Source: Mycobacterium colombiense (GTDB lineage Bacteria > Actinomycetota > Actinomycetes > Mycobacteriales > Mycobacteriaceae). Taken from it: a DNA stretch of 64,000 bases. Below, piece after piece: positions 42,046-51,925 of this stretch. Where the stretch lies: contig NZ_QMEU01000007.1 in assembly GCF_003284975.1 (NCBI RefSeq), forward strand, positions 55,892 to 119,891, given 5' to 3'. The translations under genes and the position numbers were made by a program. How positions within the stretch are numbered: the first letter of the stretch is position 1; every line of letters begins with the position of its first letter. The notes under the pieces were generated by a model. The model ran no database searches and was not told where the DNA came from. It saw only the letters and a list, made by a program, of their open reading frames with translations.

Positions 42046-42948
42046 TCAAATAGCGAAGTTGTAGATGTCGGAATCGAATCGGGTGTATTCGGCGTAGCGC
42101 AGCAGCTCATAGAGCCGGCCGCGATGTTGCATGCGGTCCAAAAGCTCCGATTGTGTTCCGCTGTCGGCGATTTCTCGCAGACCGAGCTCGACGGCGTGCA
42201 TGGCCAGCCGCAAGGTGGTGACCGGGTAGATCACCACGTTGTAGCCGATGTCGGACAACCGTTGGGCGGTCAAGAGCTCCGACTTGCCGAATTCGGTCAT
42301 GTTGGCCAGCAATGGCGTGTCCACGGCGGCGCGGAACCGTTCGAATTCCGTTGGGGATTGCAGGGCTTCGGTGAAGATCAGGTCGGCGCCCGCGTCGGCG
42401 TAGGCCTTGGTGCGCTCGATCGCCGCGGCCACCCCTTCGATCCCGGCGGCATCGGTGCGCGCGCAGATGATGAAGTTCGGATCCCTGCGGGCGGCCACGG
42501 CGGCCCGCAGGCGTTTGACCATCTCGCCGGCCGGCACCACGGCCTTGCCGTCGAGATGTCCGCACCGCTTGGGGTTTTGCTGGTCCTCCAGGTGACAGCC
42601 CGCCAGCCCGGCGTCCTCCAGGACCGTTACGGTGCGCGCGGCGCTCATCGGTTCACCGAACCCGGTGTCGGCGTCGATCAGGGTGGGCAGGTCGGTGACC
42701 GAGGCGATCTGCGCTCCCCGGCCGCTGACTTCGGTCAGGGTGGTCAGGCCGATGTCGGGCAGACCGAGGTCGGCCGCCAGCACCGCCCCGGAGACATACA
42801 CCCCGTCGAAACCGAGCTCGGCGACGAGCTTGGCCACCAGCGGCGAGAAGGCGCCTGGAAAGCGTTGCAGCTCGCCACTTTCCAGCCCGGCGCGAAACTG
42901 AGCCCGCTTGGTCGCCGCGGGCACCGCCGCGCCGATCAGCCCGCCCAT
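42046..42948 (-). CDS. prpB: Methylisocitrate lyase
   Basis: 300 aa. ICL/PEPM-fold lyase splitting 2-methylisocitrate to pyruvate and succinate. Motifs: DADTGFGEP for Mg binding, HLEDQQNPKRCGHLDGK with the catalytic Cys loop KRCGH, and FIICARTDA. The loop and length fit PrpB rather than isocitrate lyase. M. tuberculosis, as I recall, lacks prpB and uses isocitrate lyase instead, so a dedicated PrpB sets this organism apart. ATG overlaps the prpD stop (TGATG). Confidence 0.93.
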   Translation of the reverse strand: MGGLIGAAVPAATKRAQFRAGLESGELQRFPGAFSPLVAKLVAELGFDGVYVSGAVLAADLGLPDIGLTTLTEVSGRGAQIASVTDLPTLIDADTGFGEPMSAARTVTVLEDAGLAGCHLEDQQNPKRCGHLDGKAVVPAGEMVKRLRAAVAARRDPNFIICARTDAAGIEGVAAAIERTKAYADAGADLIFTEALQSPTEFERFRAAVDTPLLANMTEFGKSELLTAQRLSDIGYNVVIYPVTTLRLAMHAVELGLREIADSGTQSELLDRMQHRGRLYELLRYAEYTRFDSDIYNFAI

Positions 42949-44453
42949 CAGAAGATCCCCGAGGGAATCGCGGGCGCCTGGGCGAGCACTGCCGGCGCGA
43001 CGTCGATATTGAGCGCACCCAGCGCACCCGGCTGCAGGTCCGAAAGGGACTGTGCCGCCGACAGGAAGCGCCGCTGCTCGGTTTCACTGACCACCCCGTC
43101 GGCCAGCTCGCTGAACTTTCCGATGTACTGCTCACGCTCGAACGGTCTGACCCCCAACGGATGCGCGTCGGCGACCGCGATCTCATCGACGATGACTTCA
43201 CCGCTTTTGAGGGTGACCTCGGCGCGGGCGCCGAACGCCTTCTCCGCGGGATCGGGGGAGTGGTAGCGCCGGGTCCATTCGGGATCTTCGACCGTCGAGA
43301 CCTTGCGCCACAGTTCGACGGTGTCGGGTCGGTGCGCCCGCTCTGGCGTGTAAGACCTTTCGTGATGCCAGGTTCCGTCCTGCAAGGCGACCGCGAAGAT
43401 GTACATCACGGAGTGGTCCAGCGTTTCACGGGAGGCGTCCGGATCGAATTTCTGCGGGTCGCCGGATCCGGTTCCGATGACGTAATGGGTGTGATGGCTG
43501 GTGTGCAACTCGATCGTGGCGATCTGGTCCAGATCGCCGATGCCCTCGCGCATCCGGCGGGCCAGGTCGATCAGCGCCTGACTCTGATATTCGGCCGAGT
43601 GCTCTTTGGTGTAGCTGTCCAGAATGGCGCGCTTCGGCTCGCCGGGCTCGGGCAGCGGGACCCGGTAGGTGTGCTCCGGACCCGAGAGCAGCCAGGCGAT
43701 CACCCCGTCCTCGCCCTCCCAGATCGGTGCGGGCGCGCCCTCGCCGTGCATGGCGCGGTCGACGGCCTCGATGGCGACCTTGACCGCCCAGGCCGGTGCG
43801 TACGCCTTCCAACTGGAGATCAGGCCCTTGCGGGACTGCCGGGTGGACGTGGTCAGGTGCAGCGCCTGCCCGATCGCGGAGTAGATGGTCTCCTTGTCCA
43901 GCCGCAACATGGTGCCCAGCCCTGCGGCCACCGATGGGCCGAGGTGAGCGACGTGGTCAATCTTGTGCTCGTGCAGGCAGATTCCCCTGGCCAGGTTGAT
44001 TTGGATCTCGTAACCGGTTGCGATGCCGCGGATCAGGTCGGCTCCGCCGATCCCGAGGTGCTGCCCGACCGCCACCAGCGGCGGAATGTTGTCGCCCGGG
44101 TGGGAGTACTCGGCGGCCAGGAAGGTGTCGTGAAAATCCAACTCGCGCACGGCGACCCCGTTGGCCCAGGCCGCCCATTCCGGGGAGTAGTCGCCCTGGA
44201 TACCGAACACCTTGGCGCCCCCGGCGGCGGTCGGGTGGGCCTGTGCCTGGGCACGGGCCGCGGCAGTCGGACGGCGGTGCACCGAGGCTGCCGAGACCGC
44301 CGCGTTGTCGATGATGCGGTTGATCACCATGGCCTCGGTGTCCGCGGGCACGGCGACCGCGTCGGCCGCGACCTCGGCGATCTTCCATGCCAGGTGCTCG
44401 TCGCGGGGGAAATCGTCGGCGCTGCGTCGGGTCCGAACGTCATGAATCCGCAT
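42948..44453 (-). CDS. prpD: 2-methylcitrate dehydratase
   Basis: 501 aa from ATG 44453 ([16 protein letters not shown]). MmgE/PrpD family: [101 protein letters not shown], then [19 protein letters not shown]. It removes water from 2-methylcitrate. First gene of prpD-prpB-prpC-pyc, diverging from prpR. Confidence 0.94.
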   Translation of the reverse strand: MRIHDVRTRRSADDFPRDEHLAWKIAEVAADAVAVPADTEAMVINRIIDNAAVSAASVHRRPTAAARAQAQAHPTAAGGAKVFGIQGDYSPEWAAWANGVAVRELDFHDTFLAAEYSHPGDNIPPLVAVGQHLGIGGADLIRGIATGYEIQINLARGICLHEHKIDHVAHLGPSVAAGLGTMLRLDKETIYSAIGQALHLTTSTRQSRKGLISSWKAYAPAWAVKVAIEAVDRAMHGEGAPAPIWEGEDGVIAWLLSGPEHTYRVPLPEPGEPKRAILDSYTKEHSAEYQSQALIDLARRMREGIGDLDQIATIELHTSHHTHYVIGTGSGDPQKFDPDASRETLDHSVMYIFAVALQDGTWHHERSYTPERAHRPDTVELWRKVSTVEDPEWTRRYHSPDPAEKAFGARAEVTLKSGEVIVDEIAVADAHPLGVRPFEREQYIGKFSELADGVVSETEQRRFLSAAQSLSDLQPGALGALNIDVAPAVLAQAPAIPSGIF

Positions 44454-44561
44454 AAGCCGCACAGTACGCAACCCCGGTCGCGCGGTAAATCCCCTGTAAA
44501 AGCGTAATCGTGTGTCCATACCGCCGATCTTTGCGAATGTTGTGAAAGACAGCGGCGTACC
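44454..44561. promoter_or_regulatory. Divergent prpD/prpR control region
   Basis: 108 bp between the two starts. TTTGCGAA at 44530-44537 resembles the TTTGCAAA site I recall for M. tuberculosis PrpR. It is followed by a related direct copy, TTGTGAAAG, 9 bp on (TTGCGAATG-TTGTGAAAG), so PrpR may bind here and control both directions. Confidence 0.5.
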
Positions 44562-45986
44562 GTGTATCGGGTGGCGAAGACGTTCGCCGGCGCGCGGCTC
44601 CGGCGATTACGCGAGGAGCAGGGGCTGACCCAGGTGGCGCTGGCGCGCACTCTGGGACTGTCGACCAGCTATGTCAATCAGCTGGAGAATGATCAGCGTC
44701 CGATCACCGTTGCGGTGCTGCTCATCCTCACCAAGCGGTTCGACCTACCGGCGCATTACTTCGCGCCGGAATCCGACGCCCGTTTGATCTCGGACCTGCG
44801 TGAGGTGCTGGCCGACACATCCGCCACGCCGGCGCAACTCCAGGAGCTGGTCGCCCGCATGCCGACGATCGGGCAGACACTGGTCAATCTGCACCGCCGG
44901 CTGCACGACACCACCGCCGATCTCGAAGCGCTACACAATCGCGCCAACCTCGACACGTCGGGGATTTCCCAGCAGCCCATGCCTTTCGAAGAGGTCCGCG
45001 ACTTCTTCTACGACCGCAAGAACTACATCGGCGAACTGGACATGGCCGCCGAAGACCTGTTCAACGAGAACGACTTGCGCATCGGCGGTCTCGACGGCCA
45101 GCTGGCGCAGCTGCTTGCGGACAAGCTAGGCGTCACGGTGGTGGTCGACGACGGCCAGGCGTTGGATCCCAACTCCAAACGGCTGTTTGCGCCCGAATCG
45201 AAGACCCTGTACGTGGCGCGGTGGCTTCACCCCGGCCAGCGCGCCTTCCAGCTCGCCACCCAGATCGCACTGCTGACCCAGGACAGGTTGATCACCGGCA
45301 TCATCGCCGGCGACCATCAGCTCAGCGACGATGCGCGCGGTGTCGCCCGCATCGGGCTGGCCAACTATTTCGCCGGCGCGCTGCTGCTGCCCTACCTGAG
45401 ATTTCTCGATGTCGCCGAGGACGTCCGGTACGACATCGACCAGCTGGCAAGGCGATTCGAGGTCGGATTCGAAACGATCTGCCACCGGCTGTCCACTTTG
45501 CAGCGCCCCAACGCCCGCGGCGTTCCCTTCATCTTCGTCCGGACCGACAGCGCGGGAAACATCTCTAAACGCCAGTCCGCCACCGCATTTCACTTCTCCC
45601 GCGTTGGCGGCAACTGCCCGCTGTGGGTGGTGCACCGCGCGTTCTCCCGGCCCGGCCAGTTTCTGACGCAGGTCGCGCAGATGCCCGACGAGCGCACGTA
45701 CTTCTGGATCGCCAGGACCACCACGACGGAGCCGAGCCGCTACCTCGGGCCGGACAAGAGCTTCGCCATCGGGCTGGGCTGCGACGTCGCCCACGCCGGC
45801 AAGCTCGTCTACTCCATCGGCATCGATCCGACCAACACCGAATCGATCGTGCCGATCGGCGCCGGCTGCAAGATCTGCGACCGGCCCGCCTGCCCGCAGC
45901 GCGCGTTCCCGTATCTTGGGCGCCCGGTGTATGTCGATCCGCACAGCAGCACAGATCTGCCATATCCGCCGGCGATTACGCCGTAG
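44562..45986 (+). CDS. prpR: PrpR, short-chain fatty acyl transcriptional regulator
   Basis: 474 aa. XRE HTH at ~8-65 ([42 protein letters not shown]). IrrE/ImmA-like middle (DUF955) and DUF2083 C-terminal region, with [15 protein letters not shown] near the end, which in PrpR relatives carries an Fe-S cluster ligand set, and [15 protein letters not shown]. It senses acyl-CoA and activates propionate genes. Very similar in plan to Rv1129c. The start is GTG 44562; a GTG at 44571 (VAKTFAG) is equally plausible. Confidence 0.93.
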   Translation: MYRVAKTFAGARLRRLREEQGLTQVALARTLGLSTSYVNQLENDQRPITVAVLLILTKRFDLPAHYFAPESDARLISDLREVLADTSATPAQLQELVARMPTIGQTLVNLHRRLHDTTADLEALHNRANLDTSGISQQPMPFEEVRDFFYDRKNYIGELDMAAEDLFNENDLRIGGLDGQLAQLLADKLGVTVVVDDGQALDPNSKRLFAPESKTLYVARWLHPGQRAFQLATQIALLTQDRLITGIIAGDHQLSDDARGVARIGLANYFAGALLLPYLRFLDVAEDVRYDIDQLARRFEVGFETICHRLSTLQRPNARGVPFIFVRTDSAGNISKRQSATAFHFSRVGGNCPLWVVHRAFSRPGQFLTQVAQMPDERTYFWIARTTTTEPSRYLGPDKSFAIGLGCDVAHAGKLVYSIGIDPTNTESIVPIGAGCKICDRPACPQRAFPYLGRPVYVDPHSSTDLPYPPAITP

Positions 45987-46124
45987 TTCCGTCAGCGACG
46001 AACCCGCCCCCCCGAGCAGTATGCGGTCGGCGACGCGGAGACGTCCACGGATCCGCGCACATTTGCTCTGCCGCCGGTTACAGTCGATCCGGAGTTTCCG
46101 GCTCCCTCGGTAGGAGGGTGAAGT

Positions 46125-46925
46125 TTGGGCCGCTGGATCGTGAGCAACCTGCCGGCGTGGCTGGTATTGCTGGGCCTTCTTGTCATCGTGGCGGGCGGAG
46201 CGGTAGTCGCCCAGATGATTCTGCGGCGCCGCTATCCCGCCCTCACCGCGGACGTACACAACGACGCCACCCGGTTCGCATTCGGCGTGATCTGCCTGGT
46301 TTACGCGTTCTTCGTCGGTTTCATGGCCTCCGGATTGTGGAGCCAGGTCAACAGCGAAGACGACCAGGTGCGGACCGAAGGCGCGGCCGCCGTGCAATTG
46401 GCCCGCGACAGCACGGTGTTCGACAAGGCCGACACCGATCGAATACGCCAGGCCTTGCTGGATTACGAACACGCAGCGTTAGCCGAGTGGCCGGTCGTCG
46501 CCAACGGGGGCGCGACGTCCCCCGAGGCCGACACCGCGCTACACCGCGTCTATCTCGCCTACCAACAGGCACAGCCGCGCACCGACATTCAAAAGGCTTT
46601 TCTGTCCACGTCTTTGGCGAATCTCGATCGGGCCAGTCAAGCGCGCACGGCCCGGGTCATCCAGACCCAGACCAACACCGGCCCGCCCTGGTCGATCTGG
46701 ACCGTCATCCTGCTCACCGCCGGCATGGTCGTCGGGTGCTCGATCGTCTACGGCGTCAGGCAACCGCGGATGGACTACATCATGGTCGCGACCGTGGGGG
46801 TGCTGGTGGCGGCAGACCTGTTCCTCATATTGGAACTCGCGCATCCCTACATCGGTGAGGTCGCCACCTCGCCGCAGCCGTTGCGCAACGTCATCACGGC
46901 CTTGACGACGACACCCGCAACGTAG
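46125..46925 (+). CDS. DUF4239 (bestrophin-like) membrane protein
   Basis: 266 aa from TTG 46125, with AGGAGGG about 8 bases upstream. Two N-terminal hydrophobic helices (LPAWLVLLGLLVIVAGGAVVAQM and FAFGVICLVYAFFVGFMASGLW) and two C-terminal helices (WTVILLTAGMVVGCSIVYG, MVATVGVLVAADLFLILEL) surround a soluble loop with ALLDYEHAALAEWP. This is the layout of DUF4239 proteins. Function unknown, possibly channel-like by distant analogy. Confidence 0.85.
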   Translation: MGRWIVSNLPAWLVLLGLLVIVAGGAVVAQMILRRRYPALTADVHNDATRFAFGVICLVYAFFVGFMASGLWSQVNSEDDQVRTEGAAAVQLARDSTVFDKADTDRIRQALLDYEHAALAEWPVVANGGATSPEADTALHRVYLAYQQAQPRTDIQKAFLSTSLANLDRASQARTARVIQTQTNTGPPWSIWTVILLTAGMVVGCSIVYGVRQPRMDYIMVATVGVLVAADLFLILELAHPYIGEVATSPQPLRNVITALTTTPAT

Positions 46926-46963
46926 TGTTTCAAGCGGCCATGCTTCGAGTCGGGGGAGACCAC

Positions 46964-47947
46964 GTGCCCAAGGTAGCGATTCTCGATGACTACGCCGGCG
47001 TCGCCTTAAGCGTTGCCGACTGGTCACCGGTGCAAAAGCTGGCCGACGTCACCGTTTTCGACCGCCACCTCGACGAGGACGAAGCGGCCGAGGTGCTACG
47101 ACCCTTTGATGTGGTGTGCACCCTGCGGGAGCGGATGGCGTTTCCCCGGACCCTGATCGAGCGGCTGCCGAACCTCAAACTGATCACCATCGTCGGCAGG
47201 AGCCTGCCGAACCTGGACATGGCCGCGGCCGGCGAGCACGGGATCGCGGTGGCGCATTCGGACTTCGCGCATCCCCGGTTCAGGTCGATGCGTGACGCCA
47301 CACCGGAACTCGCCTGGGGTCTGATGATCACCACGGTGCGCAATCTCGCCGAAGAGCATCGCAACATGCGTGCCGGCGGCTGGCAGCGCAGCGCGGGAGT
47401 CACCTTGTCCGGCAAAACCCTCGGACTGCTCGGCCTGGGCCGGGTCGGCGCTCAGATGGCCCACTACGCCGCGGCGTTCGGCATGGAAGTCCTTGCCTGG
47501 AGCCAAAATCTCACCGAGGAGACCGCCGCGAGCTTGGGTGCGCGCAGGGTCGAAAAGGCGGCGCTGTTCGAATCCTCGGACGTGGTTTCCATTCATCTCG
47601 TGCTCTCGGAGCGCACCCGAGGTCTGATCGGCGAGGCAGAGCTGGCGCTGATGAAGCCACACGCATACCTGATCAACACCTCCAGGGGCGCGATCGTGGA
47701 CGAGCCCGCGCTGATCGACGCGTTGGAAGCGGGGCGCATCGCTGGGGCCGGCCTGGACGTCTACGACGCCGAGCCGCTGTCGAAAGACCACCGGTTGCGG
47801 CGGCTTTCGAACGTGACCCTGTCTCCGCACCTGGGCTACGTCACTCGCGAGATGCTGGGCGCCTTCTACTCCGACACCGTGGAATCGGTGGTGGCCTGGC
47901 TGGACGGCACGCCGATCCGGATCGCCGATCCTGAAGCGCGGCGCTGA
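46964..47947 (+). CDS. D-2-hydroxyacid dehydrogenase family protein
   Basis: 327 aa from GTG 46964 (VPKVAILDDYAGVAL) with GGGGAG upstream. NAD-binding motif LGLLGLGRVGAQMA. Catalytic residues: Arg in LINTSRGAIVDEPALIDALEAG context, the Glu in DVYDAEPLS and the His in LSPHLGYVTREM. The substrate is unknown; relatives act on 2-oxo/2-hydroxy acids including phosphoglycerate. Converges with the TetR gene. Confidence 0.9.
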   Translation: MPKVAILDDYAGVALSVADWSPVQKLADVTVFDRHLDEDEAAEVLRPFDVVCTLRERMAFPRTLIERLPNLKLITIVGRSLPNLDMAAAGEHGIAVAHSDFAHPRFRSMRDATPELAWGLMITTVRNLAEEHRNMRAGGWQRSAGVTLSGKTLGLLGLGRVGAQMAHYAAAFGMEVLAWSQNLTEETAASLGARRVEKAALFESSDVVSIHLVLSERTRGLIGEAELALMKPHAYLINTSRGAIVDEPALIDALEAGRIAGAGLDVYDAEPLSKDHRLRRLSNVTLSPHLGYVTREMLGAFYSDTVESVVAWLDGTPIRIADPEARR

Positions 47948-47952
47948 GCCGT

Positions 47953-48549
47953 CTACCCGCGTTTCCAATGCGGACTTTTGACCGCCTCCAGGGCATCGGC
48001 GACGTAACTATCCAGTGGCCGCGGCTTCCCGGACCGTCGCACCCATTGCTGGAATGCGAAATCGGCTGCCGCGAAGGCGAGTTGGACCAACAGGCCGGGG
48101 CGCAAATCGGTGTCCGGATCGACGCCCATCCGCTCGGCGATGAGTTTGGTGGCCCGCTCCTTGTCGGCGGGCCGGTGCACCGTGACCTTGTCGAGCAGGT
48201 CGGGGACCACCAGCAGGGCTTCGCGCCATTCTTCGGTATCGGTCTGCTTGAACGAGCGGGTCCGCGTGACGATGGCATTGATCAGCGCGACATCGGGTGA
48301 CTCGCCGGCGGGCCGGCCCTCGAGGAGATTGACGATTGCGGCCCCGCCGTACCGCACCGGTGCCAGGAGCAGCTCCTCCTTCGCCGGCACATGCCGGAAG
48401 AACGTGCGCGGGGAAACCCCGGCGGCCGTGGCGATTTCCTCGGTGGTCACCGCGTCGTACCCGCGCTCGACGAACAGGCGGAACGCCGCGCGCCGGATAT
48501 CGGCCCGGATCTGTGCGCGCTGCCGGTCGCGGAGCGACTCGCCGTTCAT
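47953..48549 (-). CDS. TetR-family transcriptional regulator
   Basis: 198 aa. HTH at ~15-60 (IRADIRRAAFRLFVERGYDAVTTEEIATAAGVSPRTFFRHVPAKEEL). The C-terminal ligand-binding domain is helical. Last gene of a four-gene reverse operon whose members overlap by 4 bp. It probably regulates the operon and the divergent SDR gene through the palindrome at 50975-50989. Confidence 0.92.
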   Translation of the reverse strand: MNGESLRDRQRAQIRADIRRAAFRLFVERGYDAVTTEEIATAAGVSPRTFFRHVPAKEELLLAPVRYGGAAIVNLLEGRPAGESPDVALINAIVTRTRSFKQTDTEEWREALLVVPDLLDKVTVHRPADKERATKLIAERMGVDPDTDLRPGLLVQLAFAAADFAFQQWVRRSGKPRPLDSYVADALEAVKSPHWKRG

Positions 48550-49319
48550 CGGAAGCAGCCGATCCCGCCGTCGACGTGAATGGTCTGCCCGGTGATGAAC
48601 GTGGCGTCATTGCCGAGTAGGAACGCCACCAGCGCACCCACGTCGGTGCGGACATCGCCGATGCGTTTCATCGGCACCCGCCCCACGGCCTTGGCGTACT
48701 CCTTGGGCGCGAACGACTTCCAGAACTTGACCCCGTCGGATTCGGCGAAGGGACAGATCACGTTGACGCGGATGTTGTCGCGACCCCATTCCAGGGCCGC
48801 CACCTTCGACAACCCGCGGATGCCTTCCTTGGCCGCGGCATAGCCGCCCCACTTCGGCTCACCGCCGGTGCCCGTGCCCGAACCGAGGTTCACGATCGAC
48901 CCGCCGCCGGCTTGGACCATCAGGGGGTATACCGCCTGCATCAGCAGGAAGGTCGCGCGGGGGCCCACGTCGTAGCCGAGGGCCAGGTCTTCGGTGGTGA
49001 TGTCGACGAACGCCTTGGGTTCGTTGGTCGCGATGGCGTTGTTGACCAGGCCGTGCACCGTGCCGAAGGCGTCGACCGCGGCGGCCGCGATCCGCGCCGC
49101 GCTCTGCGGGTCGCGCAGGTTCGCGACGAGTTGTTCGGCCGGTCCGATCGCCTCGAGCTCGGCGCAGGTCCTGTCCAGAACCTCTTCCTGGATGTCGACC
49201 AGCAGCACCTTCGCCCCGCGTTCCAGCAGCGCGGTCGCGACGCCCTTACCGACGCCCTGGGCGGCGCCGGTGACGATCGCGACGTGTCCGCGCATGGAAT
49301 CGGGGTGGCTGTAGCTCAT
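48546..49319 (-). CDS. Short-chain dehydrogenase/reductase
   Basis: 257 aa. SDR signatures: GHVAIVTGAAQGVGKGVATALLERGA (TGxxxGxG), VNNAIATNEP (NAG-like loop), SIVNLGSGTGTGG, and YAAAKEGI (Y-x3-K). NAD(P)-dependent oxidoreductase of unknown substrate. Overlaps neighbours by 4 bp on each side (VOC upstream, TetR downstream). Confidence 0.92.
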   Translation of the reverse strand: MSYSHPDSMRGHVAIVTGAAQGVGKGVATALLERGAKVLLVDIQEEVLDRTCAELEAIGPAEQLVANLRDPQSAARIAAAAVDAFGTVHGLVNNAIATNEPKAFVDITTEDLALGYDVGPRATFLLMQAVYPLMVQAGGGSIVNLGSGTGTGGEPKWGGYAAAKEGIRGLSKVAALEWGRDNIRVNVICPFAESDGVKFWKSFAPKEYAKAVGRVPMKRIGDVRTDVGALVAFLLGNDATFITGQTIHVDGGIGCFR

Positions 49320-49822
49320 CGGACCGGTCCCATCCGCAGCTGCACACCACGATGCATTTCGTAGGTACTGCGCGCGCCGTCGGGGAGTTCGATGAACTCC
49401 ACCGGCGTGCCGTCCGGGTCCTTGACGAAAAACATTCGCACACCGCCGATCTCGAACGGGGCTTGGTCGGGGGTGTACCCGGCATTGAGGACGCGGCGGT
49501 GGGTGTCGTCGAGATCGGTCACCGATAGCGAAACATTGTGGATGCCGGTGATGCCCCGGCGCGCGGGCTTGTGGTCGGGCGGATTTGCGCCGATCGACAG
49601 CAGCTCGATCATCAGTCCGCCCAGCAGCCCGCCGACCACCCGGCCTTCCTGCTTACGGGTCGCGTGCAGTACCGCGTCGAAAGGCTCGCCGGAAATGAGG
49701 GTTTCGAAGACGACCTCCATGCCGAGCACGTCGCGGTAGAACGCCAGCGCGCGGTCCATGTCGGTGACGCCGACGACGAGATGACAGAACGAGACGTCGC
49801 CGAGGACGCTCTTGTCGGTCAT
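49316..49822 (-). CDS. VOC-superfamily protein
   Basis: 168 aa with two VOC halves. FCHLVVGVTDMDRALAFYRDVLGMEVVFET supplies a His, GITGIHNVSLSVTDLDDTHRRVLNAGYTP supplies another, and VRMFFVKDPDGTPVEFIEL supplies the metal-site Glu. Could be a dioxygenase, lyase or epimerase. Second gene of the four-gene operon. Confidence 0.88.
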   Translation of the reverse strand: MTDKSVLGDVSFCHLVVGVTDMDRALAFYRDVLGMEVVFETLISGEPFDAVLHATRKQEGRVVGGLLGGLMIELLSIGANPPDHKPARRGITGIHNVSLSVTDLDDTHRRVLNAGYTPDQAPFEIGGVRMFFVKDPDGTPVEFIELPDGARSTYEMHRGVQLRMGPVR

Positions 49823-50907
49823 GGCTTTTCCGCGGCGAGTGCAGGGGCGGGGCGCCCGGCGAACAGCGGCAGGTCGAGGTAGGTCTTGATGCCCGGCCCG
49901 GCCGCGCAGACGTCGGGAATGGCGTTGATGCAGTGATTGGCGGTGACCACGACGCCCGGATTCTTCACCAGTCCTTCGGCGATCGTCTCCGGTTGCAGAC
50001 CCTTGAAGGTGAGGTTCACGTCGGGATCGCCGGTGATCTCGACCTCGAAACGTTCGCCCCGTCCGCCGAAATTCCAGGCCGGTTCCAGATTTTCCTCGCC
50101 CATCAGCCAGTTGACAGCCGCGGTGATGACCGGTTCGCCGTCGACGAGCGCCTGCCAGCGGAACCGGCGCGCGGCCACGGTGCCCGTCGTGATAGGGAAA
50201 GGGTCATAGTCGATGTCGGCGGTCGCCACGGCGACGTCCTGGATCGTCCGGATGTTGGGATCGATGCGAAATCCCATGTGATCAGCGATCATTCGCACGG
50301 ATTGTTTGAAGCCCGCTTCGAGCAGGCCGGCCATCGGCCCCTGGGTGGCTTCCTCGGGGGTGCCGCCGAATCCCATGATGTGGCGCACCACGTCCGGTGC
50401 GTTGTAGGTGCGGATGTCGGAGAACTCCTCGGCCCGCACGTGGGTCACCGCCGACGACAGCGAGGACACCATGAGCGGGAACCGCTCGGTGATGCCGCCC
50501 GGGTGGATGCCCGAACCATGCAGCGTCACACCGCTTTCCGACGCGGCCTCGGCGACGGCCCGGTGACGCTTGTTGGCCGGATCGGGATAGACCCACCCGA
50601 CGGGTGTGACCACGTTCTTGCCCGAGCGCAGGATCGCGATCACTTCGTCGTCATTGGGTATCAGCGGGCTGTACATCACGCAGTCGGCGTCCAGCGCCAG
50701 TATCTCGTCGATGCTCGTGGTGGCGGTGACGCCGAGTTCACCGGTCCCGATGATCGTGCCGACGTCGACGCCGTCCTTGTCCGCGCTGTGCACCCAGCAC
50801 CCCACCAACTCGAGCCGAGGGTGATTGATGACGCACGCGATCGCCGCCTTGCCGACGCCCCCGGTGGCCCACTGGATGACACGAAGCTTGGACGGGCTAC
50901 TCATCAC
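49819..50907 (-). CDS. Dihydrodipicolinate reductase-like NAD(P)-binding protein
   Basis: 362 aa from ATG 50907 (a second ATG follows at 50904). Rossmann motif VIQWATGGVGKAAIACVINHP, then LVGCWVHSADKDGVDVG and SGIHPGGITERFPLMVSS, as in the mycobacterial family usually named dihydrodipicolinate reductase or NAD(P)H-dependent amine dehydrogenase. Several paralogues are common in mycobacteria and are not DapB; the role may lie in lipid or steroid metabolism. First gene of the operon. Confidence 0.85.
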   Translation of the reverse strand: MMSSPSKLRVIQWATGGVGKAAIACVINHPRLELVGCWVHSADKDGVDVGTIIGTGELGVTATTSIDEILALDADCVMYSPLIPNDDEVIAILRSGKNVVTPVGWVYPDPANKRHRAVAEAASESGVTLHGSGIHPGGITERFPLMVSSLSSAVTHVRAEEFSDIRTYNAPDVVRHIMGFGGTPEEATQGPMAGLLEAGFKQSVRMIADHMGFRIDPNIRTIQDVAVATADIDYDPFPITTGTVAARRFRWQALVDGEPVITAAVNWLMGEENLEPAWNFGGRGERFEVEITGDPDVNLTFKGLQPETIAEGLVKNPGVVVTANHCINAIPDVCAAGPGIKTYLDLPLFAGRPAPALAAEKP

Positions 50908-50974
50908 TGACCTCCCGGGCGGACGGTGCGCGGCCTTTGCACACCGACGAATGAAATGGCAGGCTATGACTCAC

Positions 50975-50989
50975 TGACAGTGACTGTCA
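50975..50989. promoter_or_regulatory. Perfect 15-bp palindrome, candidate TetR operator
   Basis: TGACAGT-G-ACTGTCA is perfectly symmetric. It lies in the 113-bp divergent space between the reverse operon that ends with the TetR gene and the forward SDR gene at 51021. Form and length are typical of TetR sites. Confidence 0.7.
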
Positions 50990-51020
50990 ACTATCGACCG
51001 CATTGGGGAGAGGGTCTGTG

Positions 51021-51878
51021 ATGAGCGTCCTCGAGGGCAAAATCGCGATCGTCACCGGCACCAGCCGCGGGGTGGGCGTAGGCATCGCGCATGAACTACT
51101 GCGCGCCGGCGCGACCGTGATCGGCTGCTCGCGCTCACCGCTGGACGCGATCCCCGGTATCGAACCGGACTGGGCGCACCGGGCCTCGCAAAAGGTGTGC
51201 GACCAGGGCGACTACAGCTCCATCGACGCGTTCGTCGCGGATGTCGTGGCCACCCACGGCCGGGTCGACATTCTGGTCAACAATGCTGGCGGCACCGTTC
51301 CGGCGCCCCACGCCGAGAGCATTCCCGAACTGGTGCAACGCATTCAGGGGGCGCCCGCCGCCGACGACGACTACGCGCGCACCGCGCTGTTTCACGGGTT
51401 CGCCGTGCAGATGAACCTCATCAGCCCGCTGTGGTTCGCGATCCGCGCCTATCGGCAGATGCAGAACCAGGACGGGGTGGGCTGCATCGTCAACATCTCC
51501 AGCGGCGCCGGCCATCCGGCCGGATCGCCAACGTTGGTCTCCTACGGGGCGGCCAAAAGCGGCCTCAATCACCTCACCCGGTCGCTGGCCGAAGAGTGGG
51601 GACCCACGGTGCGGGTCAATTGCATCGCCCTGGGGCCCACGATGACCGAGAACTTCCGGTCGTTCGTGCTGCCCAAGGAGGACCCCGATGGCGCAATGTA
51701 TTTCGCCGCCGTCCCGTTGCGCCGGGCCGGCGAGCCCGCGGAGGTCGGACGGGTCTGCGTTTTCCTGGCCAGCGGTCAGGCCGACTTCGTCAATGGCACC
51801 ACCATTGAATGCGACGGTGGCATGCTCCCCGGTGTGCTCTACGAGGCGGGACTGAAGACGATCACCGACCTGCTCTGA
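51021..51878 (+). CDS. Short-chain dehydrogenase/reductase
   Basis: 285 aa from ATG 51021 with GGGGAGAGGG upstream. SDR motifs: GKIAIVTGTSRGVGVGIAHEL, ILVNNAGGTVPAP, CIVNISSGAGHPAG, SYGAAKSGLNHLTRSLA. It diverges from the TetR-containing operon and probably belongs to the same regulon. Followed by a DUF1330-like gene after 47 bp. Confidence 0.92.
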   Translation: MSVLEGKIAIVTGTSRGVGVGIAHELLRAGATVIGCSRSPLDAIPGIEPDWAHRASQKVCDQGDYSSIDAFVADVVATHGRVDILVNNAGGTVPAPHAESIPELVQRIQGAPAADDDYARTALFHGFAVQMNLISPLWFAIRAYRQMQNQDGVGCIVNISSGAGHPAGSPTLVSYGAAKSGLNHLTRSLAEEWGPTVRVNCIALGPTMTENFRSFVLPKEDPDGAMYFAAVPLRRAGEPAEVGRVCVFLASGQADFVNGTTIECDGGMLPGVLYEAGLKTITDLL

Positions 51879-51925
51879 CCGCATTCGACAGTCGGCCAGA
51901 ACAAAACCAGCGCAAGGAGATTCAC

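Noticed and set aside
39429..42064. Long forward ORFs opposite pyc and prpC (39429-41048 and 40907-42064)
   Set aside because: They are antisense shadows caused by GC-rich codon bias. The translations are rich in Arg, Gly and His and lack domains, while the reverse strand encodes complete enzymes.
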